Shown here: one piece after another, positions 10,301 to 18,251 of the stretch | Position numbering within the stretch: position 1 is the first letter of the stretch | Layout: every line of letters begins with the position of its first letter | Source: Bacteroidetes bacterium HGW-Bacteroidetes-10 | GTDB taxonomy: Bacteria; Bacteroidota; Bacteroidia; Bacteroidales; UBA932 | Direction of reading: 5' to 3' | DNA length: 64,000 nucleotides | NCBI GenBank assembly: GCA_002842695.1 | Contig: PHDT01000007.1 | Span: forward strand, 62,001-126,000 | Notes under the pieces: model-generated | What the model was told of the DNA's origin: nothing | The model's input: only the letters and a program-made list of their open reading frames with translations | Databases searched by the model: none | Position numbers and translations under genes: made by a program

Positions 10301-11083
10301 ATGCTGGATTTCATTAAAATCGGATTTATAGACATACTGGATATTTTCCTGGTAGGATTGCTTATTTATCAGGCTTATAAGCTTATAAAAGGCACCGCTG
10401 CCATGAATATTTTCACCGGTATCATCGTTTTCTACTTTATCTGGATTGTTGTTAAAGCACTCCATATGGATCTGCTTGGTGCAATTCTGGGTCAGGTAAT
10501 AGGTGTTGGAGTTCTCGCTCTGATTATTCTTTTCCAGCAGGAGATCAGGCGGTTTCTGCTCAGACTTGGAACCAGGTATATGGATTCAAGGCAGCAGGTA
10601 AGACTGGTGAGAGCTTTCTTCGGTCAGCAGCAAAAAGGTATTTCGCTGGAGGTACTGGACGAAATTACCCTGGCCTGCAGGAGAATGGCCGAGACAAGAA
10701 CGGGTGCCCTCATTGTAATGGCCCGAAGTTCTTCACTCGAGTTTGTGGTCGAAACCGGAGACAGAATTGATGCTATTGTAAGCAGAAGACTTATAGAGAG
10801 TATTTTTTACAAGAATGCTCCGCTCCATGACGGAGCGATGATTATATACGGCCAAAAAATTGTTGCGGCCAGGTGCACACTGCCCATTACAGAGAATCCG
10901 CATATTCCGGCACATTACGGAATGAGGCACAGAGCTGCACTCGGTCTAACCGAGCAGAGTGACGCATCTGTAATTGTGGTATCTGAGCAGAGGGGCGAAA
11001 TCTCTTTTGTTTCTAACGGTGAGATAAAGACAATGAACAGCATAAACGAGCTACGACTGGCTATCGAAAATTCCTACAAGTAA
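10301..11083 (+). CDS. cdaA: Diadenylate cyclase (CdaA-type, c-di-AMP synthase)
   Basis: N-terminal TM helices plus DAC domain motifs APLHDGAMII and GMRHRAALGLTE. Confidence 0.93.
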   Translation: MLDFIKIGFIDILDIFLVGLLIYQAYKLIKGTAAMNIFTGIIVFYFIWIVVKALHMDLLGAILGQVIGVGVLALIILFQQEIRRFLLRLGTRYMDSRQQVRLVRAFFGQQQKGISLEVLDEITLACRRMAETRTGALIVMARSSSLEFVVETGDRIDAIVSRRLIESIFYKNAPLHDGAMIIYGQKIVAARCTLPITENPHIPAHYGMRHRAALGLTEQSDASVIVVSEQRGEISFVSNGEIKTMNSINELRLAIENSYK

Positions 11084-11086
11084 CCA

Positions 11087-13597
11087 ATGAGCAACCTCAA
11101 CAGACTTGAGCAAAAACTGGGCTTTGACAAAATAAGGTCAATGGTGGAGGCCGGATGCTCAACCCATGCCGCAAAGAGCCGCGCAGCTGAATTTCCCTTC
11201 ATGACCAGTGTGGGAAAAATTGAGTGGGAACTTTCGCTTGCAGATGAGATGAGGGTTATACAGATGCTCGAATCTTCATTTCCAAATGACGGCTATGTAG
11301 ATACCCTTCCGTTCCTCAGACAACTTGAGGCTGAGCACTATTACCTCGATGCTGGTGCAATGTTTCGTCTCAGGCAATCACTTGAGGCGATAGGGGCAAT
11401 TGTGCGTTTTTTCAAGAACAGCAAGGAGGGAAGCTATCCTGCTCTCAGAAAACTTGCGGGAGATGTAGTCAATTTTCCGGAGGTATCAAGAAGAATAGAT
11501 TCAATAGTAGATAAATACGGCGATATAAGAGATAACGCAAGCCCGGGGCTGGCACAGGTTCGTTCATCAATCAGGGAGAAGGAGAGCCAGATATCAAGAA
11601 GAGTTGCTGCCATTTTGAAAAAGGCGCAATCTGAGGGTCTTGCAGATGAAGATTCATCTGTTTCCGTAAGGGATGGTCGTATGCTGATTCCTGTTTCTGC
11701 TGCCAACAAAAGGAAGGTTCCCGGTTTTATTGTAGATGAATCGGCCTCAGGCAAAACGGTATTTATTGAACCAATGGAGATAGTGGACCTTAACAATCAG
11801 GTAAAGGAGCTTCATTTTGCCGAACAGCGGGAGATTCTGAAGATTTTGGTTGAGTTTTCTGACTTTCTGAGACCTTACCTTCCCGAGCTTATCGCATCTG
11901 CCGAATTCCTTGTGGAGATCGATTTCATCAGAGCCAAGGCGAGAGTTGGAATGGCAATGCAGGCGGGGAAGCCTGTTCTTTCTAATGAGAGGCAGATAAA
12001 TATTATAAGGGGGCGACACCCTATTCTTGAAAAGGCACTTAACAGGGAGGGCAAGGAGATTGTTCCGCTCACCCTTCAGCTTAACAGGGAGAAGAGAATT
12101 TTACTGATATCCGGTCCCAATGCGGGAGGAAAATCGGTTTGTCTGAAGACTGTGGGAATTCTTCAGTATATGTTGCAGACAGGGATGCTTGTTCCTGCAT
12201 CGGAGATTTCTGAATTTGGGATATTCGGGTCAATTTTTATTGATATAGGGGACGAACAGTCCATTGAAAATGACCTGAGCACATACAGCTCTCACCTAAC
12301 CAACATGAAGGATGTGCTGCTCAATGCAGATGACTCTGCGCTGGTGCTGGTAGATGAGTTTGGGGCAGGTACCGAGCCTACGGCAGGCGGTGCAATAGCA
12401 GAGGCGATACTGAGAGAGCTTGAGGAGAGGGGTTGTCTTGGGGTAATCACCACGCACTACAGTAATCTTAAGTTTTATGCCGGCTCCAGCAGAGGGGTCA
12501 TAAACGGAGGGATGCAATTTGATGTTCAGAATATCCGCCCGCTGTTTAAACTTGAAACCGGTGTTCCGGGCAGCTCTTTTGCATTCGAACTGGCAAGAAA
12601 AATAGGCCTTCCTCAGGAGGTTGTAAAATATGCAGAGGAGAGGGCAGGAGGTGAGTTTATTGACCTTGAGAAAAACCTCAAAAAGATTGCAAGAAACCGC
12701 AGGATGCTGGACGAAAAACTTGCCAGAATCAAAACGACGGACAAAACACTTGAGAATATAACTGAAAAATATCAGAAAGAGCTTGGCGATATTCAGGCAT
12801 TGCGCAAGAGTATTATTGCCGAGGCAAAGGAGGAGGCCAGGGCGCTTCTGGCAGAAGCCAACAGAAAAATTGAGACTACCATCCGGGAGATAAGGGAGAG
12901 TCAGGCAGAGAAGGAGAAGACAAAGGAGGCCAGAAAGGAGCTTGAGACATTTGGAAAAATTGCTCATGAGGAGAAGGAGAGTGCAAGTCAGGAGATGATT
13001 GCACGGAAAATGGAGCAGCTTAAGAGAAGAAAGGATAAGAGGGAGGAGCGAAAGGCAAATCAGGGCGGGGCCGGTCTGAAACCTGTTGTAAGGAGTGGGG
13101 ATAAAAGTTCAGAGAGTGTCAAAAACAGGGAGCTTGCTCCGGGTGACAAAGTGAAGGTGAAGGGAGGCGATCTTACCGGTGAGGTTCTCAGGATAGAGGG
13201 GAAGGATGTGAGTGTGGCCATTGGGAATATCATAAGCAAAATGCCTAAGGAGAGGCTGGAGAAGCTTACTGCAAATGAGTTCCGGGACATAGTGAGACCA
13301 CAGACAAAGAGTACATATAACTCATACGGAGTGTCAGACAGAAGGCTCAATTTCAAACCTTCAATTGATGTCAGGGGCCAGCGGGCAGACGAGGCTATGG
13401 AGATAGTCAGCAGGTTTATTGATGATGCAATTATGGTTGGAATGGGAGAGGTTAAGATACTTCACGGAAAGGGGAACGGGATTCTTATGAATGAGATTCG
13501 CAAATACCTTCGCACTGTACCTGGAGTAATCTCGGCAAAGGATGAACTTCTGGAGATGGGAGGTTCGGGTATAACGGTAGTAAAACTGGATTCTTAA
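11087..13597 (+). CDS. mutS2: Endonuclease MutS2 (MutS-like ATPase plus Smr domain)
   Basis: Walker A GPNAGGKSVCLKTVG, Walker B ALVLVDEFGAGTEP, C-terminal Smr LHGKGNGILMNEIRKYL. Confidence 0.95.
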   Translation: MSNLNRLEQKLGFDKIRSMVEAGCSTHAAKSRAAEFPFMTSVGKIEWELSLADEMRVIQMLESSFPNDGYVDTLPFLRQLEAEHYYLDAGAMFRLRQSLEAIGAIVRFFKNSKEGSYPALRKLAGDVVNFPEVSRRIDSIVDKYGDIRDNASPGLAQVRSSIREKESQISRRVAAILKKAQSEGLADEDSSVSVRDGRMLIPVSAANKRKVPGFIVDESASGKTVFIEPMEIVDLNNQVKELHFAEQREILKILVEFSDFLRPYLPELIASAEFLVEIDFIRAKARVGMAMQAGKPVLSNERQINIIRGRHPILEKALNREGKEIVPLTLQLNREKRILLISGPNAGGKSVCLKTVGILQYMLQTGMLVPASEISEFGIFGSIFIDIGDEQSIENDLSTYSSHLTNMKDVLLNADDSALVLVDEFGAGTEPTAGGAIAEAILRELEERGCLGVITTHYSNLKFYAGSSRGVINGGMQFDVQNIRPLFKLETGVPGSSFAFELARKIGLPQEVVKYAEERAGGEFIDLEKNLKKIARNRRMLDEKLARIKTTDKTLENITEKYQKELGDIQALRKSIIAEAKEEARALLAEANRKIETTIREIRESQAEKEKTKEARKELETFGKIAHEEKESASQEMIARKMEQLKRRKDKREERKANQGGAGLKPVVRSGDKSSESVKNRELAPGDKVKVKGGDLTGEVLRIEGKDVSVAIGNIISKMPKERLEKLTANEFRDIVRPQTKSTYNSYGVSDRRLNFKPSIDVRGQRADEAMEIVSRFIDDAIMVGMGEVKILHGKGNGILMNEIRKYLRTVPGVISAKDELLEMGGSGITVVKLDS

Positions 13598-13618
13598 ACG
13601 AAAAACTTATATCGCAAT

Positions 13619-14035
13619 ATGAGCAGAAAAATATTGATCATTGGGCTGGCTCTCATTATGACAGCGGCCGCAACAACAGGTTGCAGGGACCACGAGCAGG
13701 ATGTAACTATAAAGACAACGGAATTTCTGAAGGCATATTTTAATGCAGACTACGACTCGGCAGGGCAGTTTTGCACAGATTCCCTCAGAATGGAGCTGGC
13801 CGGAATGCTTGAAAGTTTCGATTCCCTTGATCCTTCAATTAAGGAGATGGTAAAGAAACAGGCTCAGGCTGTGACAACTGAGGTTATTTCGGTTGTTAAG
13901 AGCGAACAAAAGGATACTATTCTCGTTAAATACAAGGTGGTGCTGCCATCTTTCCCTTCGGGAGTGGATAATACTCTCTCTTTTGTTAAGCAAGACAAGG
14001 AGTGGAAGGTTGCGGAGCTGGGAAATAAGATTTAA
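13619..14035 (+). CDS. Small lipoprotein, DUF4878-like
   Basis: Lipobox-like TGC after a hydrophobic leader; compact alpha/beta domain ending in DKEWKVAEL. Confidence 0.6.
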   Translation: MSRKILIIGLALIMTAAATTGCRDHEQDVTIKTTEFLKAYFNADYDSAGQFCTDSLRMELAGMLESFDSLDPSIKEMVKKQAQAVTTEVISVVKSEQKDTILVKYKVVLPSFPSGVDNTLSFVKQDKEWKVAELGNKI

Positions 14036-14041
14036 CAGACA

Positions 14042-14851
14042 TTGAGATTTTTTGACACACATACACACTGCGAGTTCTCTCCTGACGGGAGGATGACTAT
14101 GGAGGAGGCGGTCTCTGCCGCCACCAGGCTTGGTCTTGGAGGAATTGCCTTTACAGACCATTTTGATATTGATGCGCCCGGCGACAATGATCACTTCTCT
14201 TTCGACCCGGCAGAGCATCAGCAGAAAATTGACTCTCTGAGGGAGAAATCATCAATAGGGATTTTTAAGGGAATTGAACTGGGACTTCAGCCTACTGCAC
14301 TAGAGAGTGCAAAAAAGGCGGTTGCTCTCTTTGAGTTTGATACCATAATAGCTTCCGTCCATTTTATTGACGGGATTGATCCATATCATGGAGACTATTA
14401 CGGCGGAAGGGGTGAAATTGCTGCCTACAGCCGCTACCTTGAGACAATTTATGAGTGCATAAGCAATTACACAAACTTTGATATTCTGGGGCACTTCGAT
14501 TATATAGTAAGATACTCTCCATACAGGGACAAATGTCTCTCCATGAAACGCTACGGAGATTACCTTGAGCCGGTTCTTAAACAACTTGCCTATAACGGAC
14601 AGGCACTTGAGATCAATACCAATACCTACCGCACAAGAAACGGAATGACTCCGGTTCTGGATGAGGCTGTTTACAAACGCTTCCGGGAACTTGGTGGTGA
14701 ATTTGTGACTCTGGGCTCAGATGCTCACGAGACTTACAGGATTGCCGAGGGGCTCAGCGAGCTTCCTCCAATGCTTTACAGATGCGGTTTCAGGTACTTA
14801 ACTCATTTTGAGAAGAGAACCGCAAGGTGTGAAAAAATTGAGCTTACTTGA
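14042..14851 (+). CDS. PHP-domain phosphatase, histidinol-phosphatase (HisJ)-like
   Basis: FFDTHTHCEFSPDGRMTMEEAV, FTDHFD, DILGHFDYIVRY, LGSDAHE metal-ligand motifs. Confidence 0.75.
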   Translation: MRFFDTHTHCEFSPDGRMTMEEAVSAATRLGLGGIAFTDHFDIDAPGDNDHFSFDPAEHQQKIDSLREKSSIGIFKGIELGLQPTALESAKKAVALFEFDTIIASVHFIDGIDPYHGDYYGGRGEIAAYSRYLETIYECISNYTNFDILGHFDYIVRYSPYRDKCLSMKRYGDYLEPVLKQLAYNGQALEINTNTYRTRNGMTPVLDEAVYKRFRELGGEFVTLGSDAHETYRIAEGLSELPPMLYRCGFRYLTHFEKRTARCEKIELT

Positions 14852-15248
14852 TTCCTTTCCTCTTTTTGTAATCCCTGTATCTTCCGCTCACTTTCAGGTA
14901 ACGGATGAACTGCTCGTTATCGAGAATCTTCTCGAAAGCCTCTTCTGTCTTCATTGCCCATTTGATCTGAACAGCCCGGTAGCTCTCCATTGTCTGCATT
15001 CCGGCAGCTTTCATCTGATTTACCTCATTTGTAAGCCCAACAAAATTGAACTGAAGTACTGAGTCAACGAAAAAAAGCTGATGGTCTTTGAGATTCAAAT
15101 CTTTCTGAAGGCGGTCTGCCTGTTCCGACGCCATCTCAGTTGGTGTTTTCTGAGGTTGTTGTTCCTGATACTGAGCGAACAGATGAGTTGTTACAAATGT
15201 GAAGGAAACGATTAATAATATGACTTTACAGGCTTTCATAGCTTTCAT
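14844..15248 (-). CDS. Hypothetical secreted protein
   Basis: Signal peptide (VILLIVSFTFVTTHLFAQ) and helical body; a coherent reading frame with no strong family match. Confidence 0.6.
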   Translation of the reverse strand: MKAMKACKVILLIVSFTFVTTHLFAQYQEQQPQKTPTEMASEQADRLQKDLNLKDHQLFFVDSVLQFNFVGLTNEVNQMKAAGMQTMESYRAVQIKWAMKTEEAFEKILDNEQFIRYLKVSGRYRDYKKRKGIK

Positions 15249-15267
15249 TTTGATACAAAAATAATAC

Positions 15268-15275
15268 TATCTTTG
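15268..15275 (+). promoter_or_regulatory. -7 box (TATCTTTG)
   Basis: TAnnTTTG match upstream of the C69 peptidase; -33 element not convincing. Confidence 0.4.
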
Positions 15276-15316
15276 TAATGAATGGCAATGTAAACAAAAA
15301 TCAATCAGTAATTAAT

Positions 15317-17005
15317 ATGAAGAAATCAATTTTATCTGCTTTCGCACTTGCGGCGTTGCTTCTTATGCCCGGCAGAGGTGAGTCATGCACGAACCTGCTC
15401 ATCTCCAAAGGTGCAACAAAAGATGGTTCGGTAATGGTAACATACTCGGCAGACTCGCATCAGCTTTACGGCGAGCTCTACTTTAAAATGGCGAACTCTT
15501 TTGCTCCTGGTACAATGCTCAAGATATACGAATGGGATACAGGAAAATTCCTTGGTGAAATCCCTCAGGTTGCCAAAACTTACAATACTGTGGGCAACAT
15601 GAATGAACACCAGGTAATTATTACAGAGACGACATTTGGCGGACTTTCGCTTGATGACTCAACAGGAATAATGGATTATGGTTCCCTTATCTATGTAACT
15701 CTTCAGAGGGCAAAGAGCGCAAGGGAAGCTATCAGGATAATGACAGACCTGGTAAAAGAGTACGGATATTACTCTGCAGGTGAATCTTTCTCAGTTGCAG
15801 ACAAAAATGAAGTCTGGATTCTTGAGATGATAGGGAAGGGTGTTAAGATGGTTAACGGCAAAAATGCAAACAAAGGTGCTGTATGGGTAGCAGTCAGAAT
15901 TCCTGACGGATATGTTTCTGCTCACGCAAACCAGGCCAGAATCACTACTTTCTCAATGAATGATCCGGAAAATGTAATGTTTGCGCCGGATGTTATCAGC
16001 TTTGCCCGTGAAAACGGATATTACAAGGGATCAGATAAGGATTTCAGCTTTTCTGACACCTATGCACCACTTGATTTTGGTGCAATGAGAGGTTGCGAAG
16101 CTCGCGTTTGGGCTGCATTCAACATCATGGGTGGTGGAAAGATTGGTGAAAAACCATACACAGACTACCTCGACTATGCAATGGGACACAATGCAAAGAA
16201 CAGAATGCCTCTGTACATTAAACCTGCTCAGAAACTTACAGTTAAGATGGTTGCAGATGTAATGAGAGACCACTACGAAGGAACCGCTCTTGATATGACC
16301 AAAGATGCTGGTGCCGGCGGACACGCTCTTCCTTACCGCTGGAGGCCTATGGGTTTCTCTGTTGACGGAGTAAAATATACTAACGAAAGGGCTATTGGAA
16401 CACAGCAGACTGGTTTCTGGCTTCTGGGACAGGCCCGCAGCTGGCTTCCTGATGAAGTTGGAGGTATTTTCTGGTTTGGTGTTGATGCTGCAGCTACATC
16501 TGCACTCACTCCAATCTATTCAAGCTCACTGAGAGTTCCTGAATGTTTCAGGGTTGGAAACGGCAACATGACAACCTATTCTCCTACATCGGCCTTCTGG
16601 CTGTTCAACAGGGTTGCTCACTTTGCATACCTGATGTATGACCGGGTTGCTCCTGAAATCAAAAAGGTTGCAGACAAGCACGAACTCGATGCCATTGAGC
16701 GCACAGCTGCAATTGATGCTGCTGCTATGGAGCTTTACAAACAATCACCTGCTAAGGCCCGTGAGTTTCTTACAGACTACTCTGTTATGACTGCTCAGGA
16801 TCTCTTTAACAAGTGGACACTTCTTGACCAGCATCTTCTTGTTAAGTTTATGGATGGTAACATCAAGAAACAGGATGCAAACGGATGTTTCCTTGATAAC
16901 GGCAACGGCCGCAACATCCCTGCCTCACCTTCTCAGCCCGGCTATTCAGAAATCTGGAAACGCGCGGTAAAAGAGAGTGCAGGTGAGAGGCTGATGGTGA
17001 AATAA
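15317..17005 (+). CDS. C69 family dipeptidase (secreted)
   Basis: Signal peptide then ESCTNLLISKGATKDGSVMVTYSADSH, with the N-terminal nucleophile Cys typical of C69; start moved to the signal-peptide Met. Confidence 0.9.
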   Translation: MKKSILSAFALAALLLMPGRGESCTNLLISKGATKDGSVMVTYSADSHQLYGELYFKMANSFAPGTMLKIYEWDTGKFLGEIPQVAKTYNTVGNMNEHQVIITETTFGGLSLDDSTGIMDYGSLIYVTLQRAKSAREAIRIMTDLVKEYGYYSAGESFSVADKNEVWILEMIGKGVKMVNGKNANKGAVWVAVRIPDGYVSAHANQARITTFSMNDPENVMFAPDVISFARENGYYKGSDKDFSFSDTYAPLDFGAMRGCEARVWAAFNIMGGGKIGEKPYTDYLDYAMGHNAKNRMPLYIKPAQKLTVKMVADVMRDHYEGTALDMTKDAGAGGHALPYRWRPMGFSVDGVKYTNERAIGTQQTGFWLLGQARSWLPDEVGGIFWFGVDAAATSALTPIYSSSLRVPECFRVGNGNMTTYSPTSAFWLFNRVAHFAYLMYDRVAPEIKKVADKHELDAIERTAAIDAAAMELYKQSPAKAREFLTDYSVMTAQDLFNKWTLLDQHLLVKFMDGNIKKQDANGCFLDNGNGRNIPASPSQPGYSEIWKRAVKESAGERLMVK

Positions 17006-17060
17006 TCTGTCTGACATCCGGGATACAGCTAATACCGACAAACACGATAAACAAATAAAA

Positions 17061-17084
17061 GGCGGCCAGTAGGGCCGCTTTTTT
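17061..17084 (+). terminator. Intrinsic terminator after the C69 dipeptidase
   Basis: GCGGCC-AGTAG-GGCCGC stem-loop followed by TTTTTT. Confidence 0.85.
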
Positions 17085-17120
17085 GTTACATGACAACATA
17101 CTATGCAATACGTAATTATG

Positions 17121-17249
17121 GCACATGTCAGCCTAATTTACAATGTGTTATATGTCAGCAATTTGTAATTTCTATTTCTAAATTTTTTGGAAAACCCGCA
17201 ATGCTAACCACTTGTGCTACAGGAATATGTAAATTAGGCTGACATGTGC
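17121..17249. repeat. 129-bp interval bounded by a 22-bp perfect inverted repeat
   Basis: GCACATGTCAGCCTAATTTACA (17121-17142) and its exact reverse complement TGTAAATTAGGCTGACATGTGC (17228-17249). Confidence 0.9.
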
Positions 17250-17321
17250 ATAAAGTTTTCCTCGAACATTTTTTCACCAAATCCAGATTAGCAAACAGTT
17301 TCCTAAGATTTCAGTTAACGA

Positions 17322-17433
17322 CCCGTACGGCTGCAACGCGCTGTAAATCAACGAGAGCCACTTTGTCCCCGCGGATCATTCGCGGGGACAAAGTGCTACT
17401 TACAGATAGCCAATTAGTTACAGCCGTGCGGGT
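17322..17433. repeat. Nested inverted repeats forming a potential long branched hairpin
   Basis: Outer arms ACCCGTACGGCTG (17322-17334)/CAGCCGTGCGGGT (17421-17433); middle CTGTAA/TTACAG (17341-17346/17400-17405); inner CACTTTGTCCCCGCG/CGCGGGGACAAAGTG (17359-17373/17381-17395). Confidence 0.85.
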
Positions 17434-17536
17434 GCATGAAAAATTGACATTCAACACATACTCAAAACCTTTACCAGGCAATGAAAACGACCTTATGGGC
17501 GCAAGCTTGAAAAACCTTTACCAAAGGCTATCTCCC

Positions 17537-17554
17537 GCCGGGCATATGCCCGGC
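17537..17554. repeat. 18-bp perfect palindrome GCCGGGCATATGCCCGGC
   Basis: Read directly; followed by ACCTTTTTAATT, so it could act as a terminator-like element. Confidence 0.85.
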
Positions 17555-17689
17555 ACCTTTTTAATTCTGAAGCAGTATTTCCAAGCCTCTAATTTATGGT
17601 ACCGGCTGCTCCGCAACCGGTGGCGGTGCAGCGCTGCGCGCGCAAAATTGTTGCCTGGCAGAGTTCCTTTTCTCAGTGAATATTATACA

Positions 17690-17718
17690 TGAAAAAGAGC
17701 AGTCATAATAACTGCTCT
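17690..17718 (-). terminator. Intrinsic terminator for the reverse-strand gene at 17755-18246
   Basis: AGAGCAGT (17696-17703)/ACTGCTCT (17711-17718) hairpin followed on the minus strand by TTTTTC. Confidence 0.65.
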
Positions 17719-17754
17719 GTAATAAGTGTCGATAAATCAGACTATTCGACGAGG

Positions 17755-18246
17755 TTAAAACCTGTAAGCGAACGAAAATTGTTGTTTGTAGCCCGGGCTC
17801 AGGTTGAATGAGAATGAGTCGAGTTTGCGTTTGTAGCTTTTGGATTTGGCGGCGCCAATTGACCAGAGGGTGATACCTCCGCCCATGGCTGTGATGCCAA
17901 ACGATGTTAGTGCTACGCCGGCAACATATTGTGCTGTAAGTTCGTCGTCGTCGTAATATGAATCGCTGTAAGGGTCGTAGTAAACTTCATTTACGGATTT
18001 GTCGACATAATCTGCAAGGATTCCAATTCCAAGAGTTGTAATAACAGCGCCGCCAATTGTGAGACCAACTCCTGCACGCTTCATCTTATTGAAATTAACA
18101 ACTTTTCTTTCAAAAAGCTCTTGTTGTGAGTTTTGAGTGGTGTAAGCAACCTGAGCCTGAACTGATGTTCCCAGTGCAAAAAATGCCAGAAGTACTAAAA
18201 TGATCTTTTTCATATGTGAGTTAGTAGTATTATGAATTTTCCACAA
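17755..18246 (-). CDS. Hypothetical secreted/membrane protein
   Basis: Signal peptide KKIILVLLAFFALGTSVQAQ, two hydrophobic Gly-rich helices, aromatic C-terminus (FSFAYRF). Confidence 0.7.
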   Translation of the reverse strand: MWKIHNTTNSHMKKIILVLLAFFALGTSVQAQVAYTTQNSQQELFERKVVNFNKMKRAGVGLTIGGAVITTLGIGILADYVDKSVNEVYYDPYSDSYYDDDELTAQYVAGVALTSFGITAMGGGITLWSIGAAKSKSYKRKLDSFSFNLSPGYKQQFSFAYRF

Positions 18247-18251
18247 ATATA

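Noticed and set aside
12296-12967. 223-aa antisense ORF inside mutS2
   Set aside because: Fully antisense to a well-supported gene; composition reflects the complementary strand.
17180-17228. tRNA-like segment on the minus strand (CCTGTAGCACAAGTGGTTAGCATTGCGGGTTTTCC)
   Set aside because: D-arm-like words are present but the D stem does not pair properly and I could not find T-arm or acceptor stems; at most a decayed fragment.
17322-17433. Integron attC-like site
   Set aside because: Long imperfect hairpin is suggestive, but I see no paired RYYYAAC/GTTRRRY boxes in correct positions, no integrase and no cassette array.
17246-17692. 148-aa ORF over the hairpin-rich interval
   Set aside because: The predicted protein has no family-like features and runs through palindromes and repeats; it looks like a chance ORF in a noncoding region.
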